A stretch of 64,000 nt of DNA. It comes from Apostichopus japonicus. Lineage: Eukaryota > Echinodermata > Holothuroidea > Aspidochirotida > Stichopodidae. The position numbers and the translations under genes were made by a program. The DNA is taken from assembly GCF_037975245.1 (NCBI RefSeq), contig NC_092569.1:13538501-13602500 (forward strand), written 5' to 3'. Shown piece after piece: positions 1 through 12,949 of this stretch. The notes beneath the pieces were generated by a model. It ran no database searches, was not told where the DNA came from, and worked only from the letters and a program-made list of their open reading frames with translations. The first letter of the stretch is position 1. Every line of letters starts with the position of its first letter.

Positions 1-953
1 TACAAAAAGTACAAAGTAGCTGATGAACATTTGAATATTGATGTTATGTTCACTGTTTAGTTAGTCTCAATCATTGGAGTTGTACGCTCAAATATGTTCA
101 TTTGGGATAAAAACACAAAACATGGCATGACTCGGCCTTAGGGAACATTCCAGATAGTTGGCATATTTTAGAGAACAACCGTAGACTTTGAAGTCCCGGC
201 TTCTCGGAGCAAGGTTTACCTTGCACGCAAATACAGTGACGTCACACGGAAGCTAAGTTATGGAGGTTAGCTAACGCCTCCCACCATCCATCACAAGCAC
301 CCGTGAACCAAACCCCTCCTCCGCCCCTCCGAACCCCCGCTTTCCATTTCAATTTCATTTCAATTTCGGTAAAATATCGAGATAAATAAGAGGCAGAGAT
401 ATTGTACATTATATTCTCTTTCATTTTTTACTTTTATTCATTAGCTCATGATCTACAAAGGAAAATATTACATAGCAAATGGGAGACGTTAAGCGAAGGA
501 AAACAGCTGTTATGTGATAATCGATTCAATTACCATGCACATGTTAACTCAACTCTATCAGTAATTTTGTGTACATATTTAAATTTATCTACCCTTGAAA
601 ACAGAGTGATAAATATGTACAGAAAACTCGTTCAATCAAACACCAACTTCGTCGGGACTCTTAGATTCATTGCTACGAATATATTGTATGTTAGTCATAC
701 GCTCCAAACTGTGTCAGGTTTTCACAATTTACTGAATGTGTTCCAGATAATTCTCTTTTATATTCTGAATTGTTACTCACCCCCCCCCCCCCCACCCCAC
801 CCCACACACACACGATATTCTCTCTGCCCACTCTTAACCTTACAAGACGATGAACCTTAAGTTAATTCTTGTTTCAAGACCCATATCTTTACTTTTCCAT
901 CAAAGATTGGAATGTTTCGCAGCTATTATACCGAGTTAATTCCGTTAGCTAGC
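1..953. other. Downstream of transferrin: 3'UTR and intergenic
   Basis: No gene recognised. The minus-strand AATAAA at 438-433 is the best poly(A) candidate for transferrin. A C-run lies at 780-794. Confidence 0.4.
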
Positions 954-3363
954 CTAGTTCCTTTCACACTTAATAGTCTCCAATGCGTTAACATAGCTTA
1001 TTCCCAGATACGCATCATAGTTACGCTTACTACTTGGAATACTCTTCAAATTGATCGTCGAATCTTTGAACAGCAAATTTTTGCCAGTTTGGCCCTCGTT
1101 GTCGATGTAACCGGTCGAGTTAAACATCTTGAAACCACTTCCTACTGGATGACCGAATTGTCCCTGAAAAATGAAATTAAAAAAAAGTGATAATTGAGTT
1201 TAATCGGTCGGTTCCTTTGTCTGTAGAGATAGTTAGAAGCGAAGGGTATCATGACACATCAAAGGCGATTTTTATCGAACAAACTGGAATAGCTTAGTTT
1301 TCTCTAAATTGTATCCATCGTCTGCCACTGAAAATGCTGGATTACACTCGCTGGAACTCTAGAGAACAATATATGCTTTCCCTTGTTAATTCTTTCTTCC
1401 CCTTTCCCCCCTTATTAAACATTTTTAGTAGAACCAGAAGATAGAGAAAGAAAATGGTAAATCCTGTCTAAACAATTTTCACGGAGGCCACTGATGGTAT
1501 TGTGAACCCTTTGACCTTGGGCACTATATGTATTATCTCATCTATATACTGGATACTGCGTTGTGGTTTCACAGGTAAAACAATGGAGTTCCTCTTACCG
1601 GCCTTGCAAAATTGTGAGGGGGGACATGCGGATCGTGAAGCAGGTGACTATACTATTACGATAAGATTCGTCCAACACGGCAGCATATACAGAAACGTCG
1701 TACTCAAAGCCGAAGCCAAAGTGAATTAATCAGGTCACACAACCGGAGTATATGCATGCTAAGTTCTTCAATACCGCCCTCATTTACTTTCGTGGAAAAC
1801 ACTTCATACTGTAGTTTTCATTAAGAAAGGTTATCCAAGATTGAGCCTGAACCAAGAATACCAAACTATACTTGATCACCTTTCAACCCGACCCAGCCAC
1901 CCCCCCCCCCGCCCCCATAATTACATGGAGTCTGTTACCGTGTGATCATGACGACGTCACGTCATGTGAGTATATTACGAGTCTCTTGGCAAAAGAACAG
2001 ATTCTGTACACGTGATAGGGTTAAAGTTTGGTGAGCTATAGATCATAGAGTGTAAAGTTTAATTTAAACTTCATCACGTGATCATAGCCAAAATGTCGAG
2101 AAGGATAATCCGGCACTGGTTTTTTTACATACTGCACACTTGAAACAACTCAAGTTTTATGTTTATAACTCACCACTCCCGCACTTAGTAGCGTGATAAT
2201 CTGCGCAATCTCGTCATCTTTCTTTTCTCCTGACGTCACGACAGCGTGAGATGGCACCTGTCCGAGGTTGCATTGTCGTCCTTTCCAAGAAGATTTTCTC
2301 GTACCGTCCGGACACAAAAGTTCGAAATTTTTCTTCCTCAAATAACTGTTCCATTCGTCTTTTCCATTTGGCTTGGTGTTTTCCTCCACGGTTGAGTGTT
2401 TCACAAATGCTACGTCACCCGCGTTCTCAACAAGGCACCTGTCATAATGAGGATGTCATATAGTTATTTCAATGAGTATAACTGTGGGATTTTAGTTTGT
2501 GGTCTGTGCTTTCGTTATATTTGTAATTTTTCGTTTAAACAATCAAGGAGCCAAGGCCACACAGACAGAGGGCACCTGCCACGCACCTTCCCCGCATGTT
2601 ATTGTTGAAAACTTCAAAAGTGCCTTTTTAACACATTAAAAGTACCTCTTTTTGGTAAAATAAAGCACACCTTTTCCTTTTTCTGCGTATATAAAAATGT
2701 GATCTTTCGTTGATAAATGAAAACTCTAATGGAATCAATAAGTGTTTCATTATGGTGGGGAAATAAAATCGAAAAAAATGAAGTCCTAATGAATGGATCT
2801 ATTGTATAGGCGATACTAAAATGTTGATGATTTGTTCAAAATGTTGCAGTTTCTACTTCGTTATGCTACAGACCTGCTGTATAAAATATAGGGCTTTTGT
2901 TATATCATAAATAATAATTTCATCATATTTAGGTATGGGGGAGGAGGGGGGGGGGTGGTGGACTGTTTATATACTCATATGTCACAAAATGATCTCTGCG
3001 CTAGATGCAGAACATAGTCCTATCTATTGATTTCAAATAAATTTCGATGAGCGGTGCACGAACCTGAACGCTCCAGAGTAGTCATAATATGGCTCGTGAC
3101 TGTTTCGGGCACAAAAGTCTTCATCTTTCCCGACACAGTTTGTACAGAGCTGAGGTGGGTTCGTTCCATATACGTCATAATCCCTGCTCTTAGCCCCCGG
3201 TACACAGCTCGAATTAAAGAAATTTCCTAATAAGTGACAGAGAAAAGAAAAATTAAAAAGTCCTCTCTCGGTTATTTCATATTACAGGTCGACATGTCGT
3301 TATTACTCCATTTCCCGTGGCTTATCTTTTATGATAATGTCGTGTCGACGAGTTATGTCAAAG

Positions 3364-3440
<77 letters not shown>

Positions 3441-6400
3441 AGATAATATTATGTATAGCAAGATAGCGTGTGTGTGTGTGTGTGGCTTACACGGCTTAAA
3501 ACAAGGTAACTTAATATTTGATCTGTGATACCATGGCAATAGAAATCAACCACTTACCCACGGCGGCAGTGACGTCACAACCATCATTTCCACCCGTCGT
3601 GTCGATGTACTCATTTGTTGCAAGGAAGCCAACAGGCATCACCCACCCGGATGTCTTCATAATACCGGTGTGGCACGATCTCTTACCCTAATTTTCAAAA
3701 GAGAACAGCATATCTAAGTAAGTATTTTATTGTATGAACCACGTCAAAATATCGAGATATTTAAAATGTCCGCCCAATCCCCCACCCCTCCCCTCCCCTC
3801 CTCTCTCTCCTCAGAGAAACATGGTTAAAGGTTTAAGGTCCATACTTTTTATAATGCTATAGTCATGTATTGCTTCAAGAATGCTAGCAATTTGCACCAA
3901 TTTGACTAGACGAAACACATGCATTAAGTTTTTGTACGGAATTTGAAATAGGCTTACGGAGTACATCTGGTCCTCAAGTTGTACTCCGTTACCCTATATA
4001 AATGGATTTTTATTCATTATTTCTTTTATTTTCGCCATGACAGTTAGCCAGTTGCTTTGAGCGACTCTCGAGCTTATAAGCGTGCGACCCAGGAGATTCT
4101 ATAAGGACGGAGCCACGACCCATCAGAACCCCACCCGCCCCGAAGGTCTCACGCCCCCCCTCCCCCCCCCAGAATCGATGCGCAGAATGCTTGGACCGCC
4201 GGCAAGCTCCGATAAACTGTAGATTAATTTTCCGACATGTCGAAAATCAGGCGACACACGGAAAACTTTGTGTCCCACTTTGTGTTGCACCCCATTGTCT
4301 GCAAACTGTCGCCTTAAACCACAGCGTTGTTAAAAGTCAGCATTGAAAAGATGGGAATTTCAGGGTTTCAGCCCCCTCCCCTTCTATCTCCCAGGTTCAA
4401 GCGTGAGACCTGGCCCAGCTGGGTGCTTACACGTAACTTTAATTGCACTAGACCAAAGCCATTAACTGCAAACCCAAAAAGGTTGTTTTACTTGACTGGC
4501 AGTTGAGCTCCGTTGGCTCAAAATGAATTAACCAATCCTGGGTGGAGGGGGGGGGGGGGTGAGGGCGAGAAATTGGGGGCGCCTTGGTACAATACACTGC
4601 TTGAACTACACCTATTGCTTGGCCTCTGATTAATTGGATTTATAATCGACTTACCTCCAGTTGATGGATGTTGAATGAAGTCCCCGCATGGACGACAGCT
4701 ACTGACCAGTAACTGCCTGGTTGATTATAATTATAGACTTCTCCTAAAATTACTTTCAATCCATGATCCTTCCCGGCTCTGTAAATATCTCCCCCATCTA
4801 AGGTCACGATGTCGGCAAGACCAGCTGTAGATAATATGTAAGATGCATACAAGTAATATCCCTCCCATGTGGGTTCTCTGCGATTGCCATTGTTTCGGCC
4901 GAGGGCCGGTGTGAGGAAGTTAGAAAACCATTTTTTTTTTGTATTGGGACTCGGTGGGAATCATGCATTACACAGTAAATTATTTTCGAGAAGTGTTATA
5001 ATGATGGTATGTGTTTCTGTTTTTTGTTTCCTCGATAGAATCATTCCGGACTAACTCATAAAGGGAGAATGCGTTACGGATTGGGAATGCGTTACTCAGA
5101 AATGGATGTTTGATGAATTAAACAGCCATTTTACGACTACACGTTATAAAACTTTCTTTGTGGGATAAATGATTTAAATGTTAACAACGTATCTATGAAT
5201 GAATAACGAAACAGAACATAATTAGCCTAGTGAAATGCAGTTTGGGAAGAATCAACGTGTGCATGCATAATTATGTTCAGTCTAGAAAGCAGTATTAACC
5301 TAATTAACGTTATACGCTAGACGGGTTTGATGGAAGGGGAGCCGGAGAGGGGTTGGGGGGGTGGGTCCGAGAATTGCCTCACTCATGATTCGAAAACGTT
5401 TCACTTCCGTGGTGGGTGTCGGAATAATTAGGCTATATATGCTTCATCATTAATTTCATTGTTAAACCTTACCAACTATGCTATCGATGCAATCAGCGTG
5501 GTTGGCAGCGGGGTAACAGGATAGTTTTGGTAACAGGCCAGCAGCCGAGAACGCGTCCCTCATTGCGCGGCATTTTTGTTGTTCTTGTTCCGAAATGGTA
5601 CAGAAGCGGATGGTATTTTCAGGGCATTTCTGTAGACCTAAAGAGAAGGCAAAGAATGACAAAGAAGCAAAGAATAAGGAGTGAAACAAGAAGGGGATCA
5701 GAAATATATCCATAGTGAAGCACCAAAATGCTTTTCCCCTTCTATTTCCTACATGGTTCAGAGCAAACCTATGGTACGGTATTGATCGTAACAATTCCGT
5801 GTTGTAGTTACGACTTGCTGTTGGAGGGGAGGGGAGAGGGAGGGGGAAGATGGAGGGGAAGGGGAAGGTTCACAGGTTGCCAGTGACGTAAACAGTCTTT
5901 TGAGGGTGCAGGGGTGCAAATTCTGATTTTGTTCAGTAGGACGGTCATGAATCTTTATGGACGGGCTGCGCGCGGATCAAACCGATTACGAAAGAGGTCT
6001 TTGAATGAGACTCCTATGTATTGGGAGAGGTGTGGGGGCCCACCACCAAGAATCAAAATCACAGTTTAGACATCAAATAGTGCACTTTGAACTAAATTAG
6101 GTCAATATTTAGGCCTATAACGCAAGGTTGTGCTTATAAATACTTTTTGAAATAAAACTATAAATTCCCCTACTGAACGATTTCCCTGGACTGGCAATGG
6201 ACGGGGTGGGGGAGGGGGAGGGGTGGGGAATACCATGTCACATTCCTGTCAGTTTTCTCACCTTCAAAGCTTTCACCGTAACCACCCAAATATTCGGCAT
6301 AATTTTCAACTTCGACGTCAGCCATTGATTCTGTGTAATCCTTGAAGATGAGATTTCTACCATCCCAAGCGGACGAGTCGAACATCGTAAATTCTTCATT

Positions 6401-9400
6401 GTCGTCTCCAGAAAATAAATTCTGCCAAAAGTAAGTCAAAACAATACGAGTATTAAAAGGTTCAACCTAAGAGTCGAGTATAGCAGAACGGCGAGAACAA
6501 CAAAGACAGGGCCCGTATTGCCGGGACGCGATATTTGTTTTCGTAGTACAGCGAGGGGAAAGTCATGAATTATTCATGATCTTACAGAACTTTATTACAC
6601 ATCATGTACAAGTAGTAGCACACATAACGTTTAGTTGTTCGCTATTGCTTTTCTTAGCTGAGAAACAAGTAATCTGAATATTTATTAAAATCTACGAAAA
6701 AAAAATATCGCTGCCGGGCCTGGCTACAGGTCTGAGTGACGGCTGACATTTTCAAAATCTTATTAGTTCAATATTTATGTTCAATTTAGTGAAACGTTGA
6801 AGTTTCGTCTCAAGAGTTTCCCCGTTTTCCTTTTCCGTATTCTTCCCTTGCGTACGAAGTCCGCGACTTAAAGAGGGGGGGTGGGCACAAATTCAAACAA
6901 TACCTTGGCTTATTATGACGGAGATCTTTGTGAAACACAACTCCCCGACCAGCTTCCGTTGGGAGATTATCTTAGTCTTAAATGTCGTTCCGGGTAGCTG
7001 CCATTTTGTTAACCTGTGATGTCATAATATCGCTATGGGATCTCAAACATTTAACTTTCTCTTTGTTTTGTTTTTCAAGGTAGAATGTTAACATTGTTGA
7101 CAACATGATGTCATGCATAACGATTTAATTAATTTATTTCCAATTACAGATAATAAAACATTGTAATCAATAAAGAAGACCATCAAGCATTGATACACAC
7201 GTGGCTCGATGATGTCATATTTAGACTTGATCAAGTCTTCGGCCGTGCGTGTGAGAAAGCAGTTAAGCTCAATCTGTGATAACTCCCCACATGGAATGAG
7301 ATCTTTCTTAGCTGTTTAGTGAAATTGTTCGTGACGGTTATCTCTGTCACATAAAGTCTATTTAGTGAAGGTAGGATTTGTGTCTGCTTTAATATATTAA
7401 ATACCACTTATGTTTCACGAGGGCATACGGAGGGAAAGTGGAGTATGCCACGCAGGGTAGCTTCGTCAATGGCTTTGGCTTCTGCCTGAGATCTTTTGAT
7501 CCACTTGTTAATAATAAGTAACTCCAAAGCTGGAGGAGAGTTGTACGTTTCGCTCCGGTAGTTCTAAATCGCTCAGAAAATGCGTTAATCGGGAAACCAA
7601 ATAGACACTTCACTCGAAATGTATACACATACCCATATCCCCTCCCCCACCCACCCACCCACCCAACCCCTCCATACACATAATTTATTGATACCATTAA
7701 CTATCTTCAGAATTCCTGTCTAAACTTGTGTACGGTTAGACTTAGATAACGGGTGGATCTGAGGGGACAGGCGTGTTGTGCGTGTTCATGTAACACTATA
7801 CAACACGATAAATATATGTCTTGTCGTGTTGTTTGGTCGAGTTGACAAGACACGTGTAACGCAGTAACTCGCCAATTTGATGTTCGCCCAGATAAAATAT
7901 TATCTTAACGTGTCGACTTGACCAATATCATATTTTTGACCTGTTGTCAAGTTATGTGCAATGCAGCAAATTTTCGTCGAGATGTAACGTTAGCGTTATT
8001 TGTCAACTCGACCAAAATGTAGACAAATTTGTCGTGTTGTCGTGTTATATTAACACGCTTAGTCTACAACTCGCCTGTCCCTTCAGAACCACCGTACTTA
8101 GAAAAAGTAAACAAACAATGACATTTTAAAACGTGCAGAGCTTAATCTTCGTTTATTTTGTTTGCCAAGAAAACTAAAATTGGAAAGGGGAGAGGGGGGG
8201 GCAGGGGAAGGCTGGGAGTGATTTGGAATAACTTGAAAATGATAGTTTGAAGACCACAGTATATGGGAGCCTAAAAAGATTTTTGGAACGCTCCGCTATA
8301 ACTTAATCATTGTCACTGACTGTTTTACTAATCTTGTTAAAGTTCACCTTCCACACATCATCTATAACACCTACCGTAGCCGATTCAAGCAACCTCTGGT
8401 ATGACTCAATAACCTCACCAGACGCTGTGCCCGACGTCATTACTGAATGACTGACACCCTGTAAAAGAGAAAGAGAGAGAGAAAGGGGGGATGGAGTGTG
8501 AGACAAAATAAATCTAATTTCACATTTCATGGACTTCTCGTTCAAATAAATATATATCGCAAATTACATGATGGCTTGAGGCAGGACTTATCAAGTAAGT
8601 TACTAAAACCGCTGGAAATGTCACTGGTCAGAGCAAAAGGTTCAGAGAGTAGAGAGAGGCGTTTTTTTTTTTCCACCATAGATATAGATCGGGTAGGCCA
8701 GTACGGTGATCAAGCCACATGCCTTAGGAACCTTTATTGCAGATTTGTGTAAGATTGTGAGAGGATTGCCCAGATCGGTACCCAAGTCTTCCGACTGGCG
8801 ACATTTGGGCCGCATATTTAGAACCCCCTTTTCAAATCGTGAGTGGTAGGACAATTTAGGTTGGATGTTACAGATGATAATATCCATGACGGGGACAGGG
8901 CTGTACTGAAGTATATTATGTACGTTAATATTACAATGCATTGACAGGATGTTATTTATTGGAAAGAAAACTCCCAAGTTTACTTAGCTCACCCGATGGC
9001 ATAAAAGAAAGGGCTGAGTGAAAACGTTACCCTTATATGTGCAACATAGTCAGGTATGTGTACGGATATCTATTAGGCTTCTTATCCAAACATCGTCTGG
9101 AGATAACAATCGACCCCCCCCTCCCCCCCCCCCCCCGCACTTCCCACCGACCTACCCTTTCGCTAAGATCATCCGTACTACCATATCGATACCGTACTAT
9201 ATAAATACGTACCGATGAAATGTGACAGTTTGCTGCATCGCTAATAGGAGCTTGACTTCCATCTTTACAGAGGAGACGTAAATCGTCAGCTGTGACGCCA
9301 TCAGCCCAATCAGGGGCGTTTTCCCCGAGGTTTGCTTCGAGTGTGGCAGGTTTAATAAATGCCACTTCTCCTCTTCCTTCCACTAGGCACCTTGAGTTTG

Positions 9401-12400
9401 AAAGAAAAGTTCAAAATCTAATTTCACCCTGATTGATTGATCATTTCGTTCATTTGCAAATGTTTCTCGTGGCATTAAGTAACAGAAGTCATGCTTAAAA
9501 TAGGTGGCGCTGGGCTTGTTTGGCAGTAGCGCATGTTTGCTAAGTCTTACCTACCGCATAAAAATAGAGGGGTAAAGGGTAGAGGAGGAGGAGGAGAAGA
9601 AGAAGATGGGACGGGAGCATTTTAACGTTTCGTAGCTCACCGTAAAGCTCCCGAGTAGCCGTTATAGGGTTCAGTGTCTGCATCACGACCGCAGTCTCCG
9701 CTACAGATATTACATAGATTATCTACGTCATCATTGTAGGGATTATTAATGGCCAATCTGGCACCTGTCAAAAAGATTAAATTACTGAATATATTAGAAA
9801 TTCTCCAAATCATTCATGTGTCGTGTCAAATAACACTAGCCGAGTTAGTATCCATTGTCATAATGTACACAGTACTAGAAACGCTACATCGTACGCTATA
9901 TGGTATTTGCATGTATGTTCGAATAATAATTTTAACTGAAGTGTTGTTACGTACGTAGGCCTAACAGAGACATAATACATTCAAGGATAAAACAATAGCA
10001 AAATCGACACAAGATGAGCTTTTAATCCTTACCCTACCCCGCGTGCAACCGTCCCCCTTCCAAGTCCTGATTAAATAATATAAACACGATTAACGTTATA
10101 AATATGATATGAGTTAAACATCACACCAGGCAGCACGGCTAGGCTGATTATGTTTGTATATATACATGAAGTCTGACTTTCGTGTGCTATTAATATCGGT
10201 GCATATATCCTAATTGCCCTCTCCGGGGAACCACCCAACACGTACACTCCCATTCTTCCCGCAGCGTCTTACCATGCAGGAGCACAGCAGCTATAGACTG
10301 AGAGCATTGAATGAAACTAGCCGAATAAGTATACACTACAGAAAGCCAATATGATTCGAAGACTATTATACCATAGGCCTAGTGATAGAGCGATGGCTGC
10401 TTTAAGAATAAACATCATCGCTTCATAATTATCTTTAACGCTTTCCCTCTCCTAAACCACACGTCATCCTTCTGATTACGGCACATTAACCACAATTTGA
10501 CATTACATAATATATGATCTGAGTCAAAAACATGTCTTTAGACTTCCTTTTATCTATATTCTATCTAAAGACAAGCTTTGCCTATGACCTCTATCCCCTT
10601 TTCTTTTCCCCACCCCACCCCCTCATTACTCCTTCCGTATTTAAAGATGGACTTACCAGGAGCACAGCTAGCATTGAAGAACTTTGCTGCTGATTTCACG
10701 TGTTCCTTGCAGCCTTCAGACTTCATCTGACCAGAGTGGAGAAGGTAGCCGACGGGAATATTCCAACCTGCTGTGCGTCCTACACCAGTGTGGCAGCTAC
10801 GTGCCCCTTTAAGGTTCGTCAAACTCACATTAGTGTACGTAGCTCGTGTCACTGCGATACCATAGTATCCAGTTGATCCTGCAGGTAAAGTAACGCAATA
10901 TTGCTTTAAGAAGAAATACCATTCGCTCTACTTTGAATTCAATTACAACATTGCCATGAGTTAAAAAAAGGTAGTTATACAATGATGTAACACCTAGTTT
11001 GAAGTATTACCGAGTCACAGGTACATGTCAGAAAGGGGTTGAAAGCGAAGGAGTGGGAAATAATTTTGGTTTCAAATTCCCCGACCATCCTTCCTTCCTT
11101 CCTTCATTGCCCAATTTGCGTTTCTTCATTAATTTGTAACAATTTTACAAAGCCTTCCGAGGCAATGTACAGCTGCTAACAAGCAGGTTGCCGTTGTTTA
11201 ATTTTATTAGCTGAAACCATTTTTTGATGCTTTCATTTTTGAAATGATTTCACCTAATAAAAGTATAATAGCAAGTAATTATAATGAAACGCCTCGCACA
11301 AAGTTATCGCCAAATAAGACAAAATCAGAAAATTGATAGGTAATCTAATTTTTCTTCATTTTGTTGGAAACTTGACTACTATAGTCAAGATAATAATCTA
11401 CACAGTTAACCATGTGATACTGTACTATAATTTCGTAGTGGTAAAGATTTTTTTTCTTGGTGGGGAGGGGGGGGGGTCGAGGGGGTGAAGATCGTGACAA
11501 TGCTACGCCTACTTCAATGTAGGGTTCGCTATTATGTTTAATTTATTCGTCTCGTAACTTACCACCAGAGTAAAGTTCCTTCATAATGGGTTTCATACCA
11601 AAGACTTTGCCAGCTCTAAAGACGTCACCACCGTCCAGCGTGATAAGGTCTGCACCGCCCTCACGTATAGTGATGAGGCATTCCTGTTGTGATTATGAAA
11701 ACGGAAAGATTTTTTTCATTCATTTCATCCAGGGCTATACTAGAAATTACTAACATTGATCAATGATGTAGTTTTCTTGGCTTTTGTCAGATTACCCCAA
11801 GGCTTCGACAAGGATCAAATAAGTGAATTAAATGACTGGAGAGGTGGAGTGTCGACGCGGGCAGGAGGGAGCTCGGGGCTGCATTTTGAGGGCGTTCAGT
11901 AGCAGGAGGGAGGGGCTGTATTTTGAGGGCGTTCAGTAGCAGGAGGGAGGGGCTGTGTTTTATGGATGGTATAAAGCCACCGTGAAAGATTATGACTTAA
12001 CGATTGAAAATAATGAAAAATCAAGAACAGTGAAAAACCTTCCAGCCTCCACCGGGATTCCAACCCGGGCCAGAGCTCCCAACTGACCCGCAATTCGTGG
12101 GTTGGATCCGCATTCTAACACCCAAACCCGCTGACCCGCGCAAGCGTCCGAAAAACCCGCATTGTAATTGTCAAGTATACATAAAAAAAATTGCATCAAC
12201 TTTTGACTTAGCAACCGCATCATTTCTTTAGCATTTAGCATAATAGAGTATAAAACCTCCTTAACAGCATCATTTGAACGTCAAATTAGCTTATATTTCT
12301 TTTCATTGGGGCGAGTAGCGAACTTTTTCATGCCACGGGAAAGAATGAATTATCACCTACTATTCAATTTATTGATGTTACACACAAAAAAATGCATATT

Positions 12401-12866
12401 TCTCAGAAAATTTTGGGTGATAAAAGCCTTTCTAAGTGCCACCATTTTACATGTAGGCATCACCGGGATTCCAAAAGAATTCAAAATGGGAGGGGACACC
12501 CACTCCCCTTATACCCCTCCCCCAGGATGGGGATTCGTGGCATGGACCAGCATTTGCCTTCAAGAGAGTTGGGAGCTATGCCGGGCCTCCCACTCTGTAC
12601 GTGGACACCCTAACCACTATGCTATGGACGCTGATTGTATGTCCAGAGGTTAGAAACCGGTAAGGCAGGTCGTTATTCCACTGTAGGCGTTTATCACCTG
12701 TATCGAACAACACATGTTTTGGTGACATATTTTGCCTTACTCTAGAGATCAAATATGATGCTAACCAACTTGAAATCATTTGTGATTCCTAAAGCCGGAT
12801 CTCGAAAGAGATACTTTGAACAGACTTTATGTTAATTAAATGGAGGTAAACGACAACAAAGGCAAA

Positions 12867-12949
<83 letters not shown>

